NCBI GenBank assembly: GCA_900551815.1
Contig: URXE01000063.1
Span: forward strand, 1 to 11,768
DNA: 11,768 nt
Direction of reading: 5' to 3'
Source: an uncultured Collinsella sp.
GTDB taxonomy: Bacteria > Actinomycetota > Coriobacteriia > Coriobacteriales > Coriobacteriaceae
The notes under the pieces: generated by a model
The model's database searches: none
What the model was told of the DNA's origin: nothing
The model's input: the letters and a program-made list of their open reading frames with translations, nothing else
Shown here: positions 6,453-11,768 of the stretch, one piece after another
How the letters are laid out: every line of letters starts with the position of its first letter
How positions within the stretch are numbered: position 1 is the stretch's first letter
Position numbers and translations under genes: made by a program

Positions 6453-8102
6453 CTACGCTTCGGAGCCATCCTCGCCAGCGGCCTTCGCCTGCTGGTCGAG
6501 CTTATGTTTACCGCTCACGATAGACATGGCGCCCAGCGTAGCCAAGCTCGCGCTGGCAAGGCTCGCCATCACGATGAGGTCGCCGGTCTTGGGCATGTTG
6601 CCGCCCGAGGACTTGGTCGTAGTAGTGGTCGTAGTCGTCGTGGTAGTCGTAGTGTTGTCCTTGTTCTCGCTCTTATGAGCCTCGACGTCGGACTGCTTCT
6701 TGTCCGTATCGGTGGAAGCACCAGAAGCATCATCGGCATTGGAACCAGAGCTCTGCTCAGACGCTTCCTCATTGGAAGAAGAACCGCCGTTAATTCCCGA
6801 CATCAAAGACGACCCCAGCATGGAGCCAAGCTGCTCACCGGTCGAAGGTTTGTTTTCCGTCGAGGAATCGCCGGTATCGGAGCCCTCGCTCGAACCAGCC
6901 TCGGAAGCATCGGAGCCAGAACCGTTAGAGGAGCCGGCATCGGCAGAGGAGTCACCGGAGCCGTTGGAAATTCCCGCATCAGTGGAGCCAGAATCCGCAC
7001 CGTCCGCAGCACCGTCAGAACCAGAAGTCGACGAATCGCCAGAAGCATCGCCGGCCGCAGCGCCACCAGACGTTGCCCCACCGTTACCGGCATCATCGCT
7101 GCCTGCATCGGTTGAGGGCGCATCCGTATCGCCGCTATCGCCCGCATCGCCATCGGTATCAGGCGTGGGCGCAGCCGGGGCGGCCGGCGCCATGCTCGGG
7201 CCGGGCGCCGGCGTGGGTTCTGGCTCCACAGGCGTTGCCGCGGCAGCCTCGTCCTCGGCGATATAGACCAGGCAGTCCTTGAGCTCATTGCGGTAGCGGT
7301 TCTTCCAGCCCTCATGGTACTGGGGCTGGCTCGAGTACTTCTTCGCAACGTTATTGACCACGCTATCAGACAGCGCCGTCACAAACTCGCGGTCGGTCAT
7401 GCTGTTGGAAAGATTCGCCCAACGGAAAAAGTCCTGGCAGCCACCGGTGCCGCACATATTGGTGATACTCCACACCATGCCCTTGACGCAGTCGGCGCGG
7501 CCGGAAATATCAATGCCCAGAGCGTTCTTAAGCCACGCCTCGGTCACCGCATAGTAGGAGTTGTACGCATAGGCATCCTGCAGCGCCGAGAACTCCGCCG
7601 GATCGGTACCGTAAGCGCCCAGGAAGGCATCCTGCGCGATGCGGCCCAGCTCGGTGAGCTGGCCGTTCGCATACATAGGGTTGCTTCCGTTGGAAATCTC
7701 GCCGCCGCGATCGATCGCAGCCTTAAGCATGCCGTACTTAGCAGGGTCGTAGTTATAGACCTGCTTCATAAACGGAATAAGCGACCAACGACGGTCGAAC
7801 TGGTAATAGCCCAGCGCGTTATAGCCGTCGCCATACGAAAAGCCCTGGTTGTAATTGCCGTGGCTCTCATATTTTGTGAAGTACTTCATCTCGTCGGTCA
7901 CGTTGACAAACGAGACACCCTGGACCGACCTCAGCACGCCCGAGAAGGACTGCTGGGTGTAAAGGCCCTTATCGATATCGGTGGCATCCGAGGCGATGCC
8001 CGGCGTGGGCTCCTCGGCCATAGCGGTCACGGGCGCGGCAACGGCGCCAAACAAAAGCGCCAGCGTCAGACCGGCGACAATAGCAGAATGCTTGGGCTGC
8101 AT
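6453..8102 (-). CDS. Secreted sortase-anchored protein with lysozyme/chitosanase-like domain
   Basis: A 549-residue surface protein. Residues 1-29 are a signal peptide with predicted cleavage after AMA. Residues about 55-280 form a globular domain with 'YESHGNYNQGF' (E79) and 'GYNALGYYQFDRRW' (about 93-106). This resembles the lysozyme-like, GH46-chitosanase-related domain found in VgrG3/TseH effectors and in Actinobacteria secreted proteins, so it is probably a peptidoglycan or glycan hydrolase with E79 a candidate acid. Four cysteines (205, 217, 222, 277) could form disulfides. Residues about 283-490 are a low-complexity acidic Pro then Ser/Gly/Asp/Ala linker, followed by 13 threonines. The sortase signal MPKTG is at 503-507, followed by a hydrophobic helix and a roughly 20-residue tail. 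The start ATG at 8102 has AGGGAGG 4 nt upstream; a longer frame to 8180 has no such site. It is probably monocistronic, ending at the terminator at 6386-6419. Confidence 0.82.
   Translation of the reverse strand: MQPKHSAIVAGLTLALLFGAVAAPVTAMAEEPTPGIASDATDIDKGLYTQQSFSGVLRSVQGVSFVNVTDEMKYFTKYESHGNYNQGFSYGDGYNALGYYQFDRRWSLIPFMKQVYNYDPAKYGMLKAAIDRGGEISNGSNPMYANGQLTELGRIAQDAFLGAYGTDPAEFSALQDAYAYNSYYAVTEAWLKNALGIDISGRADCVKGMVWSITNMCGTGGCQDFFRWANLSNSMTDREFVTALSDSVVNNVAKKYSSQPQYHEGWKNRYRNELKDCLVYIAEDEAAAATPVEPEPTPAPGPSMAPAAPAAPTPDTDGDAGDSGDTDAPSTDAGSDDAGNGGATSGGAAAGDASGDSSTSGSDGAADGADSGSTDAGISNGSGDSSADAGSSNGSGSDASEAGSSEGSDTGDSSTENKPSTGEQLGSMLGSSLMSGINGGSSSNEEASEQSSGSNADDASGASTDTDKKQSDVEAHKSENKDNTTTTTTTTTTTTTKSSGGNMPKTGDLIVMASLASASLATLGAMSIVSGKHKLDQQAKAAGEDGSEA
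6615..6653 (-). repeat. Thirteen consecutive threonine codons
   Basis: Within the surface-protein gene, 13 ACN codons (a mixture of ACC, ACG and ACT) encode an uninterrupted Thr run between the acidic linker and the MPKTG sorting signal. The mixed third bases argue for selection on the peptide rather than a fresh triplet expansion. Thr-rich spans often form the cell-wall-crossing segment of anchored proteins. Confidence 0.85.
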
Positions 8103-8173
8103 ACGTCCTCCCTGCATGAGTGTAGTTAAGGTGCAGTTTGCAAAGATGGATTTAGTATTGCAGCTCGCCCTTT

Positions 8174-8186
8174 GTTGCACAACAAA
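8174..8186. repeat. 13-bp shared intergenic motif, copy 2
   Basis: An exact second copy of GTTGCACAACAAA, here inside a longer perfect inverted repeat TTTGTTG-CA-CAACAAA (8171-8186). It lies about 70 nt upstream of the surface-protein start codon, where a promoter or operator would be expected. Confidence 0.5.
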
Positions 8187-8239
8187 CCATCGGTAAACGG
8201 CAACAACCCTCCGCGAAATCTTAAGGAATTGCGCTCGGG

Positions 8240-8671
8240 CTACAGCTTAATATCAAAGTTGATCTCGGGGACGGCAGCCAGGTCGGCCAACGTCACGCCG
8301 TCGACGTACTTTTCGATCACGTCGTCCAAACCACGCCAGAACTTGACGGTGGAGCACAGGTCGCTGCGGGTGCAGCTGTTGTCGATGCCATCGCACGCCA
8401 CGGGCGCCGTGCTGCCCTCCACTGCACGCAGGATATCGCCGGCGCGCACCTCGGCCGGGTCCTTGGCCATCATATAGCCGCCGCCCTTGCCGCGCACGCT
8501 CTTAAGCAGGCCCGCCTTCATGAGTGGGCGAACCAGCTGCTCCAAGTACTTTTGCGAGATATGTTCACGGTCGGCCACCTCGCGCAGGGCAATCTTGCCT
8601 TCGGCGTCGCCCAACGCCGCGATATAGATCATCAGTCGGAGGGCATAGCGGCCCTTAGAAGAAATGAGCAT
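8240..8671 (-). CDS. Rrf2-family iron-sulfur-sensing transcriptional regulator
   Basis: A 143-residue Rrf2/IscR-type regulator. The N-terminus MLISSKGRYALRLMIYIA is the classical family start. The winged helix follows with recognition-helix region 'ISQKYLEQLVRPLMKAGLL' (about 38-56) and wing 'SVRGKGGGYMMA' (58-69). Three cysteines, C93, C100 and C106 (C-x6-C-x5-C), sit where IscR and related proteins bind an Fe-S cluster. Cluster-dependent control of the adjacent suf genes is therefore likely. The start at 8671 is preceded by GGAAGGG; a longer frame to 8725 adds 18 residues that do not fit the family. The gene is transcribed divergently from sufCBD, the usual arrangement for a local regulator, and may also regulate itself. 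No clear terminator follows it before the surface-protein gene 137 bp away. Confidence 0.9.
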   Translation of the reverse strand: MLISSKGRYALRLMIYIAALGDAEGKIALREVADREHISQKYLEQLVRPLMKAGLLKSVRGKGGGYMMAKDPAEVRAGDILRAVEGSTAPVACDGIDNSCTRSDLCSTVKFWRGLDDVIEKYVDGVTLADLAAVPEINFDIKL

Positions 8672-8743
8672 ACCTACCCTTCCATAACACTGAGGACAAG
8701 CACTACCGATGAATTTGTCCCACAATCTGAAAAGTCGAGTGGA

Positions 8744-8767
8744 TTAGTCGGGTTTTCCCTTGACTAA
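8744..8767. promoter_or_regulatory. Candidate Rrf2 operator between rrf2 and sufC
   Basis: A 24-bp compound inverted repeat: TTAGTC (8744-8749) mirrors GACTAA (8762-8767), and just inside it GGG and CCC mirror each other around TTTT, with two unpaired T. It overlaps the TTGACT at 8760-8765 that looks like a -35 box. Rrf2/IscR-type sites are imperfect palindromes of about this length with GACT/AGTC-like half-sites, so binding here could repress sufCBD. Assignment is inference from position and symmetry. Confidence 0.45.
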
Positions 8768-8787
8768 CGCCGAACCCATAGTAACTT
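8760..8787 (+). promoter_or_regulatory. Possible suf operon promoter
   Basis: TTGACT at 8760-8765 is a near-consensus -35 box. With a 16-nt spacer the -10 candidate is TAACTT (8782-8787), a weak match. It is the best promoter-like arrangement I see in the roughly 180-bp divergent region upstream of sufC. A weak -10 would suit an activated or tightly controlled promoter. Confidence 0.3.
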
Positions 8788-8812
8788 TATTCCGAGAAGA
8801 TTCCTAGGGTTT

Positions 8813-8836
8813 AGTACACCTATGAGTACACCATAT
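8813..8836 (+). repeat. Two direct repeats of AGTACACC in the sufC leader
   Basis: AGTACACC occurs at 8813-8820 and 8825-8832, a 12-bp spacing close to one helical turn. The second copy overlaps an in-frame ATG at 8822 that could extend SufC by ten residues, but that ATG has no ribosome binding site. Confidence 0.5.
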
Positions 8837-8851
8837 ACAGAGAGGGACAGC

Positions 8852-9649
8852 ATGAGCGCAAATCCGCTGCTTTCCATCGAAGGTCTGACAGCCTCCGTGG
8901 ACGAGAAGACCATCCTCCACAACGTCAACCTCAACGTCGCCGCCGGCGAGACCCACGTGCTGATGGGCCCCAACGGCGCCGGCAAGTCCACCTTGGGCCA
9001 TCTGGTCATGGGCGACCCGGTCTACACCGTCAACGACGGCCGCATCGTCTTTGATGGCCAAGACATCACCGAGCTCACCACCGACAAGCGCTCCCGCGCC
9101 GGCCTGTTCCTGAGCTTCCAGGCCCCGGTCGAGATCCCGGGCGTGCCGCTGTCGAGCTTTTTGCGCGCCAGCATCGCCGGCCGCCCTGGTCTGGAGATGA
9201 AGGGCAAGGAGTTCCGCCGCCGCGTAAAGGAGCTCGCAGCCGAGCTCAACATGGACACCGCCTACCTCAACCGCGAGCTGGGCGTGGGCTTCTCGGGCGG
9301 CGAGAAGAAAAAGGTCGAGATGCTCCAGCTCCTGCTGCTGCAACCCAAACTCGCCATCTTGGACGAGACCGACTCCGGCCTGGACGTCGACGCCCTGTCC
9401 ACCGTCAGCCACGGCATGGACGCCTACCGCAAGAGCTGCGACGGCTCCATGCTCATCATCACGCACAACACGCGCATCCTGGAGCACCTGGATGTCGACC
9501 GCGTCCACGTTATGGTCAAGGGCCACATCGTGCGCGAGGACGACGCCTCGCTCATCCCCTGGATCGACAAGAACGGCTTTGAGACCTTTGAGCGCGAGGC
9601 CGCCGAGCAGCGCGCGCAGGCCGAGGCTGCCGCTGCCGAGCAGGCGTAA
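8852..9649 (+). CDS. sufC: Fe-S cluster assembly ATPase SufC
   Basis: A cytoplasmic ABC-type ATPase of the SUF system that binds SufB and SufD and drives the conformational change needed for cluster assembly. In 265 residues it shows Walker A GPNGAGKST (39-47), the signature FSGGE (147-151), Walker B with D171-E172 (LAILDETDSGLD), and a switch histidine in 'LIITHNTRIL'. These are all SufC features, including the SufC-type ETDSGLD. The C-terminus ends in an Ala/Glu-rich tail a little longer than usual. I chose the ATG at 8852 because GAGAGGG lies 5 nt upstream and MSANPLLSIEGL fits the family N-terminus; the ATG at 8822 lacks a ribosome binding site. sufB follows after 12 nt, so the two are co-transcribed. 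It is the first gene after the putative Rrf2-controlled promoter. Confidence 0.96.
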   Translation: MSANPLLSIEGLTASVDEKTILHNVNLNVAAGETHVLMGPNGAGKSTLGHLVMGDPVYTVNDGRIVFDGQDITELTTDKRSRAGLFLSFQAPVEIPGVPLSSFLRASIAGRPGLEMKGKEFRRRVKELAAELNMDTAYLNRELGVGFSGGEKKKVEMLQLLLLQPKLAILDETDSGLDVDALSTVSHGMDAYRKSCDGSMLIITHNTRILEHLDVDRVHVMVKGHIVREDDASLIPWIDKNGFETFEREAAEQRAQAEAAAAEQA

Positions 9650-9661
9650 AGGGGCGACGCT

Positions 9662-11074
9662 ATGACCAAGAACCGCACCGAGGTCGCGGACATCGACCGT
9701 AGCCTCTACGATTTCACCTATGGCGAGGAGGGATTCGAGCGCCTGGACGCCGGCATCACGCCCGACATCGTGCGCGAGATCAGCGCCAAGAAGGACGAGC
9801 CGCAGTGGATGCTCGATCTGCGCCTCAAGTCCCTCGAGATCTTCAACCGCTTCCCCGATCCGACGTGGGGCCCCTCTATCGAGGGCCTGGACATGGACAA
9901 CATCGTCACCTACGTCAAGCCCAACACCGACCAAAAGCACGACTGGGAGTCGGTGCCCGACGACATCAAGAACACCTTTGAGCGCCTGGGCATTCCCGAG
10001 GCCGAGCGCAGCTACCTGGCGGGCGTCGGCGCGCAGTACGACTCCGAGCTCGTCTACCACAACATGCAGGACACCGCATCCAAGATGGGTATCGTCTACT
10101 CCGGCATCGAGGAGGCCCTGCACGATCCGCAATGGGAGCCGCTCATCCACGAGAAGTTTATGACGCTCATCCCGCCCACCGACCACAAGTTTGCGGCCCT
10201 GCACGGTGCCGTGTGGTCGGGCGGCTCGTTTGTCTACGTGCCAAAGGGCACCAAGCTCGATTTTCCGCTGCAGAGCTACTTCCGTCTCAACGCCAAGGGC
10301 GCCGGCCAGTTTGAACACACGCTCATCATCGTCGAGGACGACGCCGACCTGCACTTTATCGAGGGCTGCTCCGCGCCCAAGTACAACGTGGCCAACCTCC
10401 ACGCCGGCGCTGTGGAGCTCTTTGTGGGCAAGCGCGCGCACCTGCGCTACTCGACCATCGAAAACTGGTCCAAAAACATGTACAACCTCAACACCAAGCG
10501 TGCGCGCGTGGACGAGGATGGCGACATCGAGTGGATCAGCGGCTCCTTCGGTAGCCACGTGGGTTATCTCTACCCCATGAGCGTGCTCAACGGCCGTCGC
10601 GCCCGCTCGAGCTTTACCGGCATCACCTTTGCCGGCGCCGGCCAGAACCTCGATACCGGCTGCAAAGTCGTGCTCAACGCGCCCGAGACCTCAGCGACCG
10701 TCGAGACCAAGGGCATCTCCAAGAGCGGCGGCATCCAGACCTTCCGTAGCTCCATCGTGGCCACGCCCAAGGCCGAGGGCTCCAAGGCAACCGTGAGCTG
10801 CCAGTCGCTGATGCTCGACGACCAGAGCCGATCCGACACCATCCCGGCCATGGACATCCGCACGAAGGACGCGGCCATCGGCCATGAGGCCAAGATCGGC
10901 GCGATCAGCAACGAAGCCGTCTTTTATCTGATGAGCCGCGGCATGAGCGAGGAAGACGCGCGCGCGATGATCGTCAGCGGCTTTGCCGACAATGTCTCCA
11001 AGGAGCTGCCGGTGGAGTACGCGGTGGAAATGAACAACCTCATCCGGCTCGAGATGAAGGGCAGCATTGGCTGA
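9662..11074 (+). CDS. sufB: Fe-S cluster scaffold protein SufB
   Basis: Main scaffold subunit of the SufBC2D complex, on which a nascent Fe-S cluster is built from sulfur supplied by a cysteine desulfurase. The 470 residues match the usual SufB length. The N-terminal YDFTYGEEG and the 'YVPKGTKLDFPLQSYFRLNAKGAGQFEHT' region are typical, as are 'FIEGCSAPKYNVANLHA' (Cys236) and the late conserved cysteine C380 in 'SCQSLML'. The C-terminal 'AIGHEAKIGAISNEAVFYLMSRG' and 'VEYAVEMNNLIRLEMKGSIG' blocks complete the picture. AAAGGGG overlaps the end of sufC and serves as ribosome binding site. sufD starts 13 nt after the stop codon. Glutamate codons are overwhelmingly GAG (about 30 GAG to 5 GAA), but three of the five GAA codons fall in the last 55 codons; see the finding on codon shift. 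Confidence 0.97.
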   Translation: MTKNRTEVADIDRSLYDFTYGEEGFERLDAGITPDIVREISAKKDEPQWMLDLRLKSLEIFNRFPDPTWGPSIEGLDMDNIVTYVKPNTDQKHDWESVPDDIKNTFERLGIPEAERSYLAGVGAQYDSELVYHNMQDTASKMGIVYSGIEEALHDPQWEPLIHEKFMTLIPPTDHKFAALHGAVWSGGSFVYVPKGTKLDFPLQSYFRLNAKGAGQFEHTLIIVEDDADLHFIEGCSAPKYNVANLHAGAVELFVGKRAHLRYSTIENWSKNMYNLNTKRARVDEDGDIEWISGSFGSHVGYLYPMSVLNGRRARSSFTGITFAGAGQNLDTGCKVVLNAPETSATVETKGISKSGGIQTFRSSIVATPKAEGSKATVSCQSLMLDDQSRSDTIPAMDIRTKDAAIGHEAKIGAISNEAVFYLMSRGMSEEDARAMIVSGFADNVSKELPVEYAVEMNNLIRLEMKGSIG

Positions 11075-11087
11075 AAGGAGTTTGGAT

Positions 11088-11744
11088 ATGAACGATACGA
11101 TTTTGATCAACCGGCTCCCGACCCGCACCTGGAACCGGCTGGGTGTGAACGAAACGGCCATCGCCTGGGGGCAGGCCGACGATTTGGGCGAAGAGAAAAT
11201 CACCGCCGCCGGTCAGACCGAGCGGCTTGAGATCACTGGCTCTGGCGAGCGCGGCGAGAAGACGGTCGACATCCACGCGCCCGCGGGCCAGACCGTCACG
11301 GTGTTTGAAACGCTGAGAGCGGAAAAGGGCCTGCTCGTGCGCACGGCGCTCCACGTTGAAAAGGACGCAAAGGTGCGGCTCGTGCAGATTCAGAATGCGG
11401 CACAGGACTCGCTGCTCCGTCTGGAAACGAGCGGCGAGTGCGCCGAAAACGGTCAGGTAGAGCTGATCCAGGTCCTGCTGGGCCGCGGCGATGTGTACAG
11501 CGACGGCCAGTTCGAGTTGAACGGCAACGGCGCGGGCTTCACGGCGGGCATCGGGTATCTGGGCCAGAAACAGCAGACCGTGGACATGAACCTTGTCGTG
11601 AACCACTGGGGCCAGAAGACCACGAGCGAAATCAATGCCGCCGGTGCGCTCAAGGACGACGCGCAGAAGATCTTCCGCGGGACCATCGACTTTAAGAAGG
11701 GCTCCGCGGGCTCCGTCGGCAGCGAGCAGGAGACGGGTTTGATG
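11088..11744 (+). CDS. sufD: Fe-S cluster assembly protein SufD, 3'-truncated by end of sequence
   Basis: The first 219 codons of SufD, partner of SufB in the SufBC2D scaffold. The start ATG has AAAGGAG at 11074-11080, 7 nt upstream, overlapping the sufB stop. The N-terminus (INRLPTRTWNRLGVNE) and the beta-helical blocks 'GRGDVYSDGQFELNGNGAGF', 'IGYLGQKQQTVDMNLVVNHWG' and 'KIFRGTIDFKKGSAGSVGSE' are recognisable Gram-positive SufD. Full-length SufD is usually about 350-430 residues, so roughly the C-terminal 40 percent is missing. The frame remains open through the adapter at 11745-11768, so the residues LSLIHISE after Met219 are artefact. Compared with sufC and most of sufB it uses more GAA (8 against 10 GAG) and CGG arginine codons. 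Confidence 0.92.
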
Positions 11745-11768
11745 CTGTCTCTTATACACATCTCCGAG
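11745..11768 (+). other. Nextera transposase adapter sequence (not genomic)
   Basis: The final 24 bases begin with the 19-nt Tn5 mosaic end CTGTCTCTTATACACATCT and continue CCGAG, the start of the Nextera read-2 adapter. Frames through it give the well-known artefact peptides LSLIHIS, MCIRDS and MYKRQ. The contig therefore ends in untrimmed library adapter and must be cut at 11744. Confidence 0.97.

Noticed and set aside
6266..6469. Minus-strand peptide containing a LacI-like string 'GVSVATVARNVF'
   Set aside because: The frame is 67 codons, overlaps the terminator and the end of the surface-protein gene, and lacks any other part of a LacI protein; the match is probably chance.
8804..10558. 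Long minus-strand open frame (584 codons) opposite sufC and sufB
   Set aside because: It spans two confidently identified genes in antisense, has a low-complexity Val/Leu/Asp composition and no family signature.
11040..11761. Minus-strand frames beginning MYKRQ and MCIRDS
   Set aside because: Both start inside the Nextera adapter and run antisense to sufD; they are well-known artefact peptides.

Overview
The window looks like one end of a metagenomic or draft-genome contig from a high-G+C Gram-positive gut bacterium. Coriobacteriia, for example Collinsella, is the best guess. The reasons are G/C-ending codons in the core genes, an MPKTG-type sortase-anchored surface protein, an AAA-ATPase-like/PD-(D/E)XK family protein, and an Rrf2 gene divergent from sufC-sufB-sufD. 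This placement is inference from gene content; no 16S or other marker is present.

Region 1 (1-2962) is a mosaic of pieces with very different base composition and reads as a decayed defence or genome-variation island. In order it holds a 5'-truncated DUF4365 gene, a short remnant resembling the C-terminal part of the BREX/type IIG methyltransferase PglX, about 450 bp with no recognisable gene, an A+T-rich and apparently intact DUF2971 gene on the minus strand, and an N-terminally truncated RhuM-Fic gene. A perfect 10-bp inverted repeat lies in the in-frame 5' part of the RhuM-Fic frame.

Region 2 (3146-4343) is glf (UDP-galactopyranose mutase), complete in every conserved block but carrying an in-frame TAA at codon 4. 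A strong UUCG-loop terminator follows it.

Region 3 (4441-8102, minus strand) has two independent genes separated by a terminator. One encodes an AAA-ATPase-like protein whose C-terminal nuclease motif looks eroded. The other encodes a secreted, sortase-anchored protein with a lysozyme/chitosanase-like domain, a very long acidic Ser/Gly/Asp/Ala linker and a 13-residue threonine run. The upstream regions of both genes contain the same 13-bp sequence.

Region 4 (8240-11744) is the iron-sulfur cluster assembly locus. A three-cysteine Rrf2 regulator is on the minus strand, and a divergent promoter/operator region leads into sufC, sufB and the first 219 codons of sufD. SufC (ATPase) with SufB/SufD forms the scaffold complex, and the Rrf2 protein is the natural candidate sensor and regulator. 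Codon choice shifts near the sufB/sufD boundary.

The last 24 bases (11745-11768) are Nextera transposase adapter, not genomic DNA. sufD is therefore cut by the end of real sequence. I found no tRNA, rRNA, CRISPR array or intact mobile element. The most biologically interesting items are the decayed island, the glf nonsense codon, the surface hydrolase and the suf operator candidate. None of them amounts to a demonstrable new system.
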